DNA from: Saprospiraceae bacterium
Lineage (GTDB): Bacteria; Bacteroidota; Bacteroidia; Chitinophagales; Saprospiraceae
Length of the DNA: 64,000 bases
Direction of reading: 5' to 3'
NCBI GenBank assembly: GCA_013360405.1
Contig: JABWBR010000044.1
Span: forward strand, 1 to 64,000
Made by a program: the position numbers and the translations under genes. A model generated the notes under the pieces. That model had not been told where the DNA came from. It did no database searches and saw nothing but the letters and a program-made list of their open reading frames with translations. This document shows, piece by piece, positions 1 to 9,202 of the stretch; the first letter of the stretch is position 1, and every line of letters begins with the position of its first letter.

Positions 1-793
1 TGGCAATGTCCTTTTCATCGGAAATCAGGATGAGCCATTTATCCTTGCCTTTGCGTGATCCGGTGTTGAACTGGGCGGTATAATAAAAAGTGTACCCGTT
101 CACGGCGAAAGAAGCCGGGAACAAGCTATTTGCCTTGACTTTGCGCTCTATAAGCCGGGAGGTTTTGTAGATGGTCTTATCCAGCGATTGCGCCACAAGG
201 GGCAAATAGTCCTGCCAGCGGGCCCGTATGACGAGCGAAAAATTGCTCCTGCGCAAGCGCACGAACCACTCCAGTCCGATGAATTCCCGGTCGGCCGGCA
301 CAGTGACGGGGCTTGAACCGAGGTGTTGCCAGACATGCAAAAAACGATTCATCAACACCAGGCGTTCTGCGGTGGAAGAATTGCCTCTTTTGTTCAACGG
401 CAGCCACAAAACCGGCACAAACAACCCGCCCGGAAGCAACAGGCCGATGAACAGGACATTAATATTGACCCGGGCAATTTTCCAATTGGCTCTGTCCATG
501 ACCAGAAACACAGCGTCTTGTGTCTTGGTTAAATGGATGAGCAGCCAGGCGATGCCCACACACATTACATCTACACTCCCTTTGCAGTAGAAACGCACAA
601 AGCGCTTGTATACAGAGTCAAGATTAAGGTTTTAGCGCTTCAAAACGCTTCCTGCCTCCGTTCGGCACTTATACAGGCACACCGTCCTGCCACGAATCAT
701 GCAGTGTACCAGCAAAATCAATGTTTCAAGCACATCCTTTCGTATGCCTGAAAAAAAGGTTTTAACTTCGGCCATTGGTGGGAGTGGGTCCAT
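1..793 (-). pseudogene. IS4-type transposase, 5' part, interrupted by an in-frame stop
   Basis: Read on the minus strand from ATG at 793, the frame gives a DDE transposase. It contains LVMDRANWKIARVNINVLFI, an IS4-type block around the first catalytic Asp, then DREFIG..WF and a long basic central region. It continues off the left edge, so the 3' end is not visible. Codon 54 is TAA (632-634), yet the same frame continues directly with transposase-like sequence (NLNLDSVYKRFVRFYC), so one sense codon has probably become a stop. I therefore call the copy decayed. A shorter protein starting downstream (for example ATG near 564) cannot be excluded. The outer inverted repeat probably lies around 840-885 but cannot be fixed without the other end. 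Confidence 0.72.
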
Positions 794-884
794 AGTAGTT
801 TTAGGTTTTGGCGAACTCAAAGTTCTACTATTTTCCTAACTCTCACTATTTCAATTTCTTGTATCTAAAGTGTCCAGTAGTGTA

Positions 885-953
885 ATTAGCACATTAACAC
901 ATTAGCACATTAGCACATTAACACATCAGCACATTAGCACATTAGCACATTAA
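885..953. repeat. 9-bp tandem array AGCACATTA
   Basis: About seven imperfect copies of AGCACATTA or ACACATTA run from the edge of the insertion element to 4 bp before the hydrolase ATG. The same 9-mer recurs in the spacers of the 57-bp repeats at 1767-2165. No promoter is recognisable inside it. Confidence 0.85.
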
Positions 954-957
954 AACT

Positions 958-1635
958 ATGAATACTTCATTGATATTACTCCACGGCGCCATAGGCAGCA
1001 AAGATCAGTTAGCTGCTTTGAAAAACTTGTTGTCGAGCCATTATGAAGTGTTCGACCTGAATTTCAGCGGGCACGGCGGAAAGCCGGTGGCCGGCGATTT
1101 TTCTATTGCGGCATTTGCAGAAGAGGTAAGGCTTTTTATGCAGGAAAACCAGATTGCCTGTGCCGATTTTTTCGGCTATAGTATGGGCGGATACGTGGCA
1201 CTATACCTGGCCCTCACCCACCCCGAACTGGTGAATCAGGTGACGACTCTGGGCACCAAATTCGCCTGGGACTCCGCCATCGCCGAAAAGGAAATGAAAA
1301 TGCTCAACCCGGAAAAAATAGCGGAGAAGATACCCCATTTCGCCGCTGCCCTGCAGGCCAGGCATCAGCCCGTTGATTGGAAAGTGGTATTGCACAAAAC
1401 CGCCGATATGCTGCACGGACTGGGCAACGGCCACGCGTTCTCACTCACCCAATGGGCCGCCATCCAGCAACCGGTGCTCATCTGTCTCGGCGATGACGAC
1501 CAAATGGTGACCCGCGAAGAATCGGAGGCCGTAGCCGCCGCCCTGCCCAACGGCCGCTTTCAGCTATTGCCCAATTCCAAACATCCGATTGAACAAGCAG
1601 ATTTGGAAAAGCTGGTTAATTTGCTAATTTGCTAA
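958..1635 (+). CDS. alpha/beta hydrolase
   Basis: This 225-aa cytoplasmic alpha/beta-hydrolase fold protein has no signal peptide. It has an HGAIG oxyanion-type loop at 9-13, a nucleophile elbow GYSMGG with Ser75, an acid in LGDDDQ (179-181) and the catalytic His in SKHP (His209). The substrate cannot be deduced; short hydrolases of this kind act on esters, lactones or thioesters. The start at 958 puts the HG motif at the usual depth. The last residues (VNLLIC) are encoded by the beginning of an 8-bp tandem array, so the natural C-terminus may have been replaced by repeat sequence. The gene is monocistronic. Confidence 0.85.
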   Translation: MNTSLILLHGAIGSKDQLAALKNLLSSHYEVFDLNFSGHGGKPVAGDFSIAAFAEEVRLFMQENQIACADFFGYSMGGYVALYLALTHPELVNQVTTLGTKFAWDSAIAEKEMKMLNPEKIAEKIPHFAAALQARHQPVDWKVVLHKTADMLHGLGNGHAFSLTQWAAIQQPVLICLGDDDQMVTREESEAVAAALPNGRFQLLPNSKHPIEQADLEKLVNLLIC

Positions 1636-1684
1636 TTTGCTAATTTGCTAATTTGCTAATTTGCTAATTTGCTAATTTGCTAAT
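1621..1684. repeat. 8-bp tandem array TTGCTAAT, 8 perfect copies
   Basis: Eight perfect copies of TTGCTAAT are flanked by degenerate ones (to about 1700). The array overlaps the stop codon of the hydrolase gene. Complementary AAATTAGC words occur at about 1751 and 1815, so the transcript could fold into a hairpin. Confidence 0.9.
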
Positions 1685-1766
1685 GTGCTGATTTGTTAAT
1701 AATATATTGATAATCAGTGTATTAACACATTAGTACATTAACTCATCAGCAAATTAGCACATCAGG

Positions 1767-2165
1767 ATCCCGACCTCCTTCCAGTCGGTACGGGACTCAC
1801 TTCGTTCGCATCAGCAAATTAGCATCCCGACCTCCTTCCAGTCGGTACGGGACTCACTTCGGTCGCATCAGCAAATCAGCATCCCGACCTCCTTCCAGTC
1901 GGTACGGGACTCCCTTCGGTCGCATCAGCAAATCAGCATCCCGACCTCCTTCCAGTCGGTACGGGACTCACTTCGTTCGCATCAGCACATTAGCATCCCG
2001 ACCTCCTTGCAGTCGGTACGGGACTCACTTCGTTCGCATCAGCACATTAGCATCCCGACCTCCTTCCAGTCGGTACGGGACTCACTTCGTTCGCATCAGC
2101 ACATCAGCATCCCGACCTCCTTCCAGTCGGTACGGGACTCACTTCGTTCGCATCAGCACATCAGC
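1767..2165. repeat. 57-bp tandem repeat, 7 copies
   Basis: Seven head-to-tail units start at 1767, 1824, 1881, 1938, 1995, 2052 and 2109, each exactly 57 bp apart. A unit has a TCCCG...CGGGA dyad around CCTCCTTCCAGTCGGTA, then ACTCACTTCGTTCGCATCAGC, then a variable AGCAAATTAGC, AGCACATTAGC or AGCACATCAGC tail. Units differ by only a few substitutions. Because 57 is a multiple of 3, an open frame of 19-residue periods arises, but it is not a gene. The array lies between the 3' ends of two convergent genes. Confidence 0.93.
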
Positions 2166-2176
2166 ACATCAGCACA

Positions 2177-4276
2177 TCATTTCCGTGTCGCCTTGAATAC
2201 CCCATTCGGCTGATGAAATTCGCAGGCATTGGCCTTCTCCGTGCCATTTTCAAAATAAAAAACCAGCGAAAAGCCGTTCAGATCCTTGAGCTTAAATTCA
2301 TTGTCGCGATAAGGGGTTAACTCATAGGGCGGCTGACCGACCAACGTAACGTATAGCTTGGCGCCTTTTTTCTCCACGGTGCAAGTCGCACTTTCCAATT
2401 CATAGGCGCCGCTAATAGATGCGATATATTTATCGTCGTTGAGCAGGTCGGGCGGCAATTTGGTTAACACGATGTCTTCCGGCATGCTCGGCTCCAAGGG
2501 CGCCGACAGCTTTTCTATGACGCCGTCTTTATTGTTGTAAAAAGTGACCAGGACATCCGATTCTAGTTCGGGAATAAAAGCATTAAACACGTCGTAATGC
2601 CAGTGGCGAAGGGTAGCGTCAAAGGAGTTGAAAGCCATATGTAGGCTATCGCCCACCATTTTTACTTCCATAATACCATAACCCGGGTGTTCATATTTGC
2701 CGGCATAATCTTTCAGCGCATGGCTGGGCGTAGTGCCGGGTACAGGTTTTTTCTTTTTCGATTCCTCGTCTTTTTCTTCGTCTTTTTTCTTCGACTCGTC
2801 GCCAAATGCTTTGGTATACCAGTCGGTATAGGGCTTGTCGAGCAGCAGGTCGGTGGCGTAATTGGCCAACACGCCGGGTAATCCGGTGCCGTCTCTGTTG
2901 GTCAGGAATACCATGCCTATCTGTTGTTTGGGCAGCATATACACATAGGCCGAAAAGCCGTCGATATTGCCGCCGTGTTGCACTACTTTCATGTCGCCCC
3001 GGTTGTATACAAACCAGCCCAGGCCGTAGCTGCGCGCCGAGAATTCGGGGAATTCGGGCGATTCGCTGCTTTCGATCACTTTGTGCGGGTGGTGCATCTT
3101 GTTGATGACGTCGGCGCCTATGAAGGCCTGGCCGTTTACTTTGCCGGCGTCGAGGTGCATCTGCACCCATTTCAGCATGTCGTTTACGTTGGAATGGATA
3201 GAGCCTGCCGGGCCTATGGCGGCAATTTCGCGGTTGGGAATGCGCGCGGCTTTGTCGCCGTCTTTGCGATAGGGCAAGGCCGTCTCGGCGGTTTTGGGCG
3301 CCTCTTTTACCGAAAAAATGGAATTGGCCATGCCCAGCGGTTTGAAGATGCGCTCGCGGGTGAATTCTTCCCAGCTTTTTCCCGACAGCCGCTCGATCAA
3401 TACGCCGGCGGTCATGTACATCAGGTTTTGGTATTGCCAGGCGGAGCGGAAGCTTTTATTGGGCGGCAAAAAGCGCAGGCGGTTGTATATTTCCTGCCGG
3501 CTGAAAGAAGAGCCGTACCACATCAGGTCGTGGCGCGGCAGGCCCGACTGGTGGGTGACCAGGTCGACGGCTGTCATTTCTTTGGTGGCAAATTCGTCGT
3601 ATAGCTGGAAATCAGGCATATATTGGATCACGGGTTTGTCCCATTCCAATTTGCCGTCATCTACCAATAGCCCCAGGCCCATGGCCGTAAAAGCTTTTGA
3701 AGAAGAACCTATGGCAAATAGCGTTTGGGCTGTCACCGGCAGGTTTTTCTCTGCATCGCGTTGGCCTACGCCGCCGGCAAGGGCTATTTTTCCGTCCTGG
3801 ATGATTCCAATGCCGATACCGGGCACTTGCTGCTTTTGCCGCAGCGAATCGGCCAGTTGCAAGAGGGTGGCAATAGCCTTATCCTGTCGGGCTTTGGCCT
3901 CTCGTTTGGCTACTTCGTCTTCCTTCTCCAGGCGCATGGCGAAGGTTTGCCCCATCTGGGTGAAATCGCCTTCGAGCAGGGAAGCGTTATTTTTAAAATT
4001 ACCCGAAAAAGATGCATTGCCGGGCACTTCGGGCAGTTTGAATTTCAAGGCATTGCCTTCCAGTGTTAACTCGGCAAGGGCCATGTCTTTGATTTGCTGG
4101 AGCGGTATGTCCATGTCGCCGATCCACTTGCCGTCTTTCTGCGACAAGTCGATGGCCAATTCCAGTTTCGTGCCGGGTAGTTCTATGGCGCCTTTCCAGC
4201 GGCCGGCATAATCTTGAGCGGTTAAAGGTAGGAGCCAAAGGAGGCTCAGCAAGAGAGTTGTTAAGCGAGTTGGCAT
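2177..4276 (-). CDS. Periplasmic serine hydrolase, class C beta-lactamase family
   Basis: This 699-aa exported protein has a signal peptide at 1-20 (ending LTAQ). An N-terminal beta-rich module (about 22-125) precedes a class C beta-lactamase/DD-peptidase-type domain (about 140-480). The domain has SxxK at Ser191-Lys194 (SSSK), YxN at Tyr282-Asn284 and HGG at 433-435, so the catalytic set is intact. A lysine/glutamate-rich linker (about 495-515) leads to a C-terminal DUF3471-like beta domain and a further beta region. Family members are esterases, peptidases or beta-lactamases; the substrate is unknown. The gene starts 11 bp downstream of the GDYXXLXY stop and may be co-transcribed with it. 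Its 3' end faces the 57-bp repeats. Confidence 0.9.
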   Translation of the reverse strand: MPTRLTTLLLSLLWLLPLTAQDYAGRWKGAIELPGTKLELAIDLSQKDGKWIGDMDIPLQQIKDMALAELTLEGNALKFKLPEVPGNASFSGNFKNNASLLEGDFTQMGQTFAMRLEKEDEVAKREAKARQDKAIATLLQLADSLRQKQQVPGIGIGIIQDGKIALAGGVGQRDAEKNLPVTAQTLFAIGSSSKAFTAMGLGLLVDDGKLEWDKPVIQYMPDFQLYDEFATKEMTAVDLVTHQSGLPRHDLMWYGSSFSRQEIYNRLRFLPPNKSFRSAWQYQNLMYMTAGVLIERLSGKSWEEFTRERIFKPLGMANSIFSVKEAPKTAETALPYRKDGDKAARIPNREIAAIGPAGSIHSNVNDMLKWVQMHLDAGKVNGQAFIGADVINKMHHPHKVIESSESPEFPEFSARSYGLGWFVYNRGDMKVVQHGGNIDGFSAYVYMLPKQQIGMVFLTNRDGTGLPGVLANYATDLLLDKPYTDWYTKAFGDESKKKDEEKDEESKKKKPVPGTTPSHALKDYAGKYEHPGYGIMEVKMVGDSLHMAFNSFDATLRHWHYDVFNAFIPELESDVLVTFYNNKDGVIEKLSAPLEPSMPEDIVLTKLPPDLLNDDKYIASISGAYELESATCTVEKKGAKLYVTLVGQPPYELTPYRDNEFKLKDLNGFSLVFYFENGTEKANACEFHQPNGVFKATRK

Positions 4277-4287
4277 AATAGCTTGAT

Positions 4288-4833
4288 TTAGTTTCGCAGC
4301 GAAACCCCATCGATTTTTACGTCTTCGAGTACGGCCTGGCCGTCGTTGATCTTCACTACGGCGTAGGTTACTTTCGTCGTATCGCGGGAGGCTTCATTGT
4401 ATTGTTGTTCGGCCTTGGGGGCGCGGGTTTCTTCCATATAAAATCGATCGAAAGGCAGGATGAGCCACATCATGCGGGGAGTGGAAAAGTCTACATAGCT
4501 GACTTTGGCCTGCAAGTAGTCGCCCTCGACGGGAGGCATTTTAAGCGCGTCGGTAAAAACGGCATATCCTGCACTGTCGACGCCCAGGGTAAGGTACACG
4601 TCTTCACCTGAATTCCATTGCAACTGGGTGTCGCGCAATGCTATGCTGTTGTTCTCAAACCACAATTGCACATATCGCCCGCGGAAGGGGTCGCTGGGGT
4701 CAACGGGCGCCGTTTTGAATTTGTATGCTACGCCGGCATCGAGAATGCGCTCGCGTTGCCATATCATGTTGGCCGGCACAAACCACTGCGCGGCACAGGT
4801 GAGGACGAAGGCTATGAGGGCTATGTTTTTCAT
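4288..4833 (-). CDS. GDYXXLXY domain protein
   Basis: This 181-aa protein has one N-terminal hydrophobic segment (residues 3-20), which is a signal anchor or signal peptide. The sequence fits the GDYXXLXY family: a DPFRGRYVQL block near residue 48 and the name-giving EGDYLQAKVSY near residue 103. The function of the family is not known. In many Bacteroidota it is encoded next to a DUF2157 membrane protein, as here (DUF2157 is upstream on the same strand). The 60-bp gap to that gene holds a short ACCACAGAG/CACGGAG repeat-like sequence. Confidence 0.82.
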   Translation of the reverse strand: MKNIALIAFVLTCAAQWFVPANMIWQRERILDAGVAYKFKTAPVDPSDPFRGRYVQLWFENNSIALRDTQLQWNSGEDVYLTLGVDSAGYAVFTDALKMPPVEGDYLQAKVSYVDFSTPRMMWLILPFDRFYMEETRAPKAEQQYNEASRDTTKVTYAVVKINDGQAVLEDVKIDGVSLRN

Positions 4834-4894
4834 TGCTGTGTATTTTTTTTACCACAGAGTTAAAAGGAGTTTTCACGGAGTTGCGCAGAGTTTT

Positions 4895-6181
4895 TTATTC
4901 GGTTTTTCTACGCCGGAGCATCCAGTAGTTGGCGACAAAAAAGCCGATGCCGAGGGCCACAAAAGCCAAACCCCTGATTACAAAGCTGAAACGGTCATCG
5001 AGAAAACGGCTCACGATAAGCGCCGTCATGATGAGCAGACCGTAATTGAGAATCCCCAGGTGGTTGGCCTTGGTACCATGCCAGATGGTGCTAATGCCGA
5101 GGGCAAAAAGCAGGAGATTGGTCAATATAACGGGTAGGGTAGCATTGGTAAACCCAATCAGGAAAATAACGGCAAATATCAGTGGCGTCCACAATTTTAG
5201 CTGCCCGTCGGTCCAGTTTGGTTTTTCTTTATTAAAAAATAACAACGCGCCGCAAGCTAAGGTCAGCGCCAAGGCCAGCCAGCTTTCAGGGGCGTGCAGC
5301 GACTCGAATAGCGATGGCTCGCGGCCCATTTCTTTCCAAAACCAGTCAAAACTGGCCACTAACAGCAGTATGATCATCCCCAAAGAACCAATGATCTCGT
5401 AGCCGTTGAAGATGGTTTTTAGCCGCTGGAAGAATGGCGTATGTCCCACCAGGTAAAATAACCCCAACAAGCTGAAATAAGTCAAAAACATCAGATGCGC
5501 ATCATTTTGCGCCAATACACCCAAAACGATCAAAACGGATATGGGGACCAGCCAGTTGAAGGCCAGAAAGAAGTTGCCGCCGGGTGATTTTTTTAATAAA
5601 AAATAATAATGCGGCGCCAGCAATAGCAATAAGCCCCAATAAATGGGCGATTCAGATTGGGGGTGGTTGAAATAACCTATTTCACAGGCGTAATAGGTGA
5701 CGCCGATGAGGTACAAGATGCCCGCCATCGACGAGCGCAATACGTATACCAAGGGCAAACCCAGCAATATCCAGGTAAGCAGGAAGGATGAAATTTTACC
5801 CGAAATCTGATAGATCTGGCTGATTAAAGCGATGCAAACGCCGATGGCCAGAATGAGAAAAGTAGCCGATGCCTCCCGCCAGGCTACGCTTTCATTGCGG
5901 CGTAACAGCGCATAAGCGGCAACGGCCTGTCCCAGCACCATGGGCGCAAAAGCAATAATCGTCTTGGTAGCCCGGGAAAGCTCGTCCCAGTTGTGGGCGA
6001 TCAGCAAAAAAATGCCCAGTCCGACCAACAAGGCGCCCAATATGCCGAAGATGCTGAAAAGCAAGTTGGGTTGTTGCCCTTCTTTTTGTTGGTAATAGCC
6101 ACGTATGCGGTCGGCTGTGTCTTGCGAGATGACGCCGGCTTCCAATAACTCAGGAAGGGCGCGCAGGATTTTTTGGCTCAT
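4895..6181 (-). CDS. DUF2157 multi-pass membrane protein
   Basis: This 428-aa protein has a soluble N-terminal segment of about 35 residues (LPELLEAGVISQDTADRIRGY), typical of DUF2157. About ten to twelve hydrophobic helices fill the rest, and the C-terminal tail is basic. The N-terminal segment is short and helical. No enzymatic motif is visible and the family function is unknown. It is the first gene of a likely operon with the GDYXXLXY protein, in the usual family order. Confidence 0.85.
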   Translation of the reverse strand: MSQKILRALPELLEAGVISQDTADRIRGYYQQKEGQQPNLLFSIFGILGALLVGLGIFLLIAHNWDELSRATKTIIAFAPMVLGQAVAAYALLRRNESVAWREASATFLILAIGVCIALISQIYQISGKISSFLLTWILLGLPLVYVLRSSMAGILYLIGVTYYACEIGYFNHPQSESPIYWGLLLLLAPHYYFLLKKSPGGNFFLAFNWLVPISVLIVLGVLAQNDAHLMFLTYFSLLGLFYLVGHTPFFQRLKTIFNGYEIIGSLGMIILLLVASFDWFWKEMGREPSLFESLHAPESWLALALTLACGALLFFNKEKPNWTDGQLKLWTPLIFAVIFLIGFTNATLPVILTNLLLFALGISTIWHGTKANHLGILNYGLLIMTALIVSRFLDDRFSFVIRGLAFVALGIGFFVANYWMLRRRKTE

Positions 6182-6267
6182 ACACCATTAGGGATTTGCC
6201 TTAATATTACGCAAAATAATCCCCGCTTGTATAAAAGGTCAAGCAATCATAGACAAACGCGCTGCTT

Positions 6268-6786
6268 TCAACGACTTTCACCCGTTCTTCCCAATTTTGC
6301 CAATACCCGCTCGATCTCTTTGGGCTTTTGTGTGCCAATGAGTAACGCCGAGCCATTCGTAAATTCAAGTTGGAGGCCCATTTCGCCCGATACGGTAAGT
6401 GCACGGCCTTTTCCAGACATAGAAAACCGCATTCCCCAGCCGCCGAATTCAGCTATCGGCTGGGAATGATATATGTACGCTTTCGCAATGGTATCCCAGG
6501 CATAAAACCTATACTTAAGCTGAAAGGGAAAAAATCGCACGTAGATACCGTCTATTTTGATAAGCGTATCCAACCTAAAGCTTACGAAGAGTAGTATGAA
6601 CAAAAGCGTGAAACCAAAGGTTAACAGCAGCCCGTTATCGCTCATTGGCTTATCGCCAAAAGGCTCCCCGCCAATGACCTGGTAATAAATGGCGTACAAA
6701 AACAACCCACCGATACCCAAAAGCACTAACCAAATCCACCATTGGGTAAAACGCTGTTTTTCAGTGAATAAGATGTCGTTTTGCAT
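6268..6786 (-). CDS. Small membrane protein with a PH-like C-terminal half
   Basis: This 172-aa protein has two transmembrane helices (about 15-36 and 50-70). A soluble beta-rich half follows (IKIDGIYVRFFPFQLKYRF ... WDTIAKAYI ... LQLEFTNGSALLIGTQKPKEIERVL). That layout resembles the two-helix plus PH-like domain membrane proteins common in Bacteroidota. I do not recognise a specific named family with certainty. It lies 86 bp upstream of the DUF2157 gene on the same strand and may share its transcript. Confidence 0.7.
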   Translation of the reverse strand: MQNDILFTEKQRFTQWWIWLVLLGIGGLFLYAIYYQVIGGEPFGDKPMSDNGLLLTFGFTLLFILLFVSFRLDTLIKIDGIYVRFFPFQLKYRFYAWDTIAKAYIYHSQPIAEFGGWGMRFSMSGKGRALTVSGEMGLQLEFTNGSALLIGTQKPKEIERVLAKLGRTGESR

Positions 6787-6877
6787 TTTAAGCTTATTTA
6801 AAAATAAATCGCCAAAAATCTCTCCCTCCCTCTCACCCTTGCCAAGCGGTTAGCGGTTAGCGCTAACCTTACGTATC

Positions 6878-9073
6878 TCACTCTTCCTCCCACTTCTCCG
6901 CAAAATAATCCTGAATAATCCGGTGCCGAAATCGCCAGGTAGCGCCGTCGGTTTCCATAAGGTGGCGGTCGGACATCTCATTTAGGAAATCAACTAGGCG
7001 GAGCGGGAGGACGCCTTTTTTGTAAAGTAGGTAGCGGAGGTGGAAGTGCTGTAGTTTGGAAAAATGCAACACTTTCATCGAGGCATTGAAACGATGATAG
7101 GGGGTCTTGATTTGGATGATTCCGGGGTTTTTGTCTTGGTCCAAAAAGTAGATCAATCCAATTAGTACAACAATTATTATAAAAAATAATACTCCTTGAA
7201 GATAACCGAGTAAGTTTATGGTTGTCAATACAAATAGAATAAACACCAAGGTCCAATGCCAGCGTATATTTATTGATCGTAATTTTTCAGTCAGCGACCA
7301 ATCATGAAAATCACGTGTAGAAATACCAGGTCTGATTTTTTTCATGAATTGTATGATGGAATTTATCGCCAGTTCAAAAACCGAAAGAACGAATCCACAA
7401 AACATTCCTGTTACAAATAGTAGTTCACGATGTATTCGGGTTGGCTGTACGCTCACAATAAGGGAGGGGAGCATCCAAAATGATAACCCGATAAATAGCA
7501 TAAATAGTATATATTGTTTCAATGAATTTACAAGTTCATTTATAAAGATTGATACTACTATCTCCAGCCATGGCCACCCTTTAAACCAATCATACTGCAA
7601 ATCCCGCAACTCAAAGACTACCTTATTCCGCTCATTCATACGGGAAGCTAGAAAAGACAGCCATCGCATCGCAGACGCGGGTGGATAATACTTATTTTCA
7701 GTGTCGTCTAGCTTAGATGTCACAAATATGTCCATGATTTCAGCCTTTCGGCTTTCCAAATCATTTGTTGTGAACACAGGCAAACGCCCGGCAAAAAGTA
7801 GTTGCAGTGTATTCAAATAAAAAGGCGTTTCGACAGCCTGCCGTAGCAGTGGATCGGATTGAATAGCCTGTAGTAAAGGCAGGGCTTCCGGCTGCTCGCG
7901 GCCCATACGGGTAAGTTCCACTTCTAATTGGTCTCCCTGCAAAGGGCCTACTTCGATCTGCAGGTTGACCCGGGCGTCTTCCTGTACCCGTTTGTATTCT
8001 TCTATCCGACAGGTGATGACAAAGCGACGACCGGGCGTAGCCCCATAATCCGCGATGGCAGCCAAACAGGCACTTATAGCTTCGTCTTCCTTCAGCTCGT
8101 CCAAGCCATCGAGCAATAAAATCAGGTTAGTTTGGCGCAACACAGCCCTGGCGCCTGCTTTGTTGGTGCTGAGTTCAGCAGCGAGTACATTTTCCAGCCA
8201 GGTTTCCAATTTACGGTAGCTGCTTTGCCAGGTGGCCAGGTTTAATACAACTGGTAGGGCGTCGGGTTCAAGGTCGAAAATGCGGTCGGCCAACTGTAGT
8301 AACAGGGTGGTTTTACCAGCGCCAGGCTGTCCTACAATCAGCAAGCGCCCGTATGATTCCAAAAAGGTTTTGCCGATTTCCTCCCGGATGGCTTCGCCAC
8401 TATACGGTAAGAATGTAGCCGCTACGCGTTCGCTAGTGCCTTCTGAGGTGGCCATCCGCCGCAGGTTTACCGGTTGCCGGAAAGCTAATTTTTGGACCAA
8501 TCTGTCGCGGTATCGCTGACGGAAAGCTTCGCGCATTTGCTGGTATTCCTTTTCACCTTCAGACAATTGGTTTTCAATAGATTTGATCAGGTCGAAAAGG
8601 TCTTTGCTAATGCGATTGAAGGTGGTTTCTTTCTGTTCACTGTTTAATACCCCAATTCGGTTGTCTTGATAATATTTAGTAAGGCGAGCAGACAAAAGGG
8701 AGAGCTGTTCATCTCCTAGTGGATTTTTTAGTTCAGATAGGATTTCGATGCTTTCTACTAATTGTGCTTTTTCCAGTTTATCCAGGGCAGCTTGGAGTAG
8801 TTTTATGCCCTCTTGCGACCAGGCTATTTTTCCAGGTTGCCGGCTCGAAGTCCTTCGGCTAAGAGAAAATACACCTCTGAATTCGCCAGAAAAGGCCAAC
8901 AATACAAAACAGCCCACAATATAAAAAACGATAAAATACAAGGAATAGGAAGGCCCCAAATGCCGCAGACACCAAGCTTTCAGCTCATCGGAAACGAGGT
9001 CGGGGATGAATCCTATAGGGACGGTTAGGCATCCGAGGAATAGGAAAATGAATAATCGTCTTCTTTGTGGCAT
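6878..9073 (-). CDS. Membrane-anchored NACHT NTPase with EAD-like N-terminal domain
   Basis: This 731-aa protein begins with two hydrophobic helices (about 6-24 and 42-62). A helical segment at about 88-170 follows (LxxALDKLEKAQLVESIEIL ... LLSARLTKYYQDNRIGVL); it resembles the effector-associated domain EAD11, which is an inference. The NACHT module has Walker A GQPGAGKTT at 248-256 and Walker B LILLLDGLDEL at 317-327, plus a sensor-like ITCR and a winged-helix region. Three to five further hydrophobic helices lie at about 495-625, and the tail is FRHRIIQDYFAEKWEEE. NACHT proteins of this kind include bacterial antiphage NLR-like STANDs. It lies on the same strand as, and downstream of, the restriction operon, with its own promoter resembling that of hsdM. 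Confidence 0.82.
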   Translation of the reverse strand: MPQRRRLFIFLFLGCLTVPIGFIPDLVSDELKAWCLRHLGPSYSLYFIVFYIVGCFVLLAFSGEFRGVFSLSRRTSSRQPGKIAWSQEGIKLLQAALDKLEKAQLVESIEILSELKNPLGDEQLSLLSARLTKYYQDNRIGVLNSEQKETTFNRISKDLFDLIKSIENQLSEGEKEYQQMREAFRQRYRDRLVQKLAFRQPVNLRRMATSEGTSERVAATFLPYSGEAIREEIGKTFLESYGRLLIVGQPGAGKTTLLLQLADRIFDLEPDALPVVLNLATWQSSYRKLETWLENVLAAELSTNKAGARAVLRQTNLILLLDGLDELKEDEAISACLAAIADYGATPGRRFVITCRIEEYKRVQEDARVNLQIEVGPLQGDQLEVELTRMGREQPEALPLLQAIQSDPLLRQAVETPFYLNTLQLLFAGRLPVFTTNDLESRKAEIMDIFVTSKLDDTENKYYPPASAMRWLSFLASRMNERNKVVFELRDLQYDWFKGWPWLEIVVSIFINELVNSLKQYILFMLFIGLSFWMLPSLIVSVQPTRIHRELLFVTGMFCGFVLSVFELAINSIIQFMKKIRPGISTRDFHDWSLTEKLRSINIRWHWTLVFILFVLTTINLLGYLQGVLFFIIIVVLIGLIYFLDQDKNPGIIQIKTPYHRFNASMKVLHFSKLQHFHLRYLLYKKGVLPLRLVDFLNEMSDRHLMETDGATWRFRHRIIQDYFAEKWEEE

Positions 9074-9096
9074 TCAGGCTACTATGAGTACTTTTA

Positions 9097-9176
9097 GAAG
9101 GTGCAAACTAATAAAAAAACGCTAAGGATTCGGGTATGAAATATTTTGTTTTTTATACTATTTGCATTTTTCAAGC
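9097..9176 (-). promoter_or_regulatory. Promoter region of the NACHT gene, similar to that of hsdM
   Basis: On the minus strand a TTAGTTTG element (plus 9104-9111) is one base from the Bacteroidota -7 consensus TAnnTTTG and lies about 30 bp before the ATG at 9073. The surrounding sequence aligns without large gaps to 18073-18152 upstream of hsdM. Shared blocks read on the plus strand are GGTGCAAA, GCTAAG, TTTGTTTTT and TTGCA in the same order. Confidence 0.55.
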
Positions 9177-9202
9177 AAAGCGATTCATGCAGTAATGTAC
9201 CC

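Noticed and set aside
632-820. 62-aa ORF as an independent gene
   Set aside because: It is the N-terminal part of the transposase before the in-frame stop, in the same frame as the rest.
1767-2165. CRISPR array
   Set aside because: The units are contiguous and almost identical, with no unique spacers and no cas genes in the window.
2007-2213. 68-aa ORF with 19-residue repeats
   Set aside because: It is only the 57-bp tandem repeat read in one frame; the period is a multiple of 3, so it stays open without selection.
3294-4211. 305-aa plus-strand ORF opposite the serine hydrolase
   Set aside because: Shadow frame; the minus strand carries SxxK, YxN and HGG in the right order and a signal peptide.
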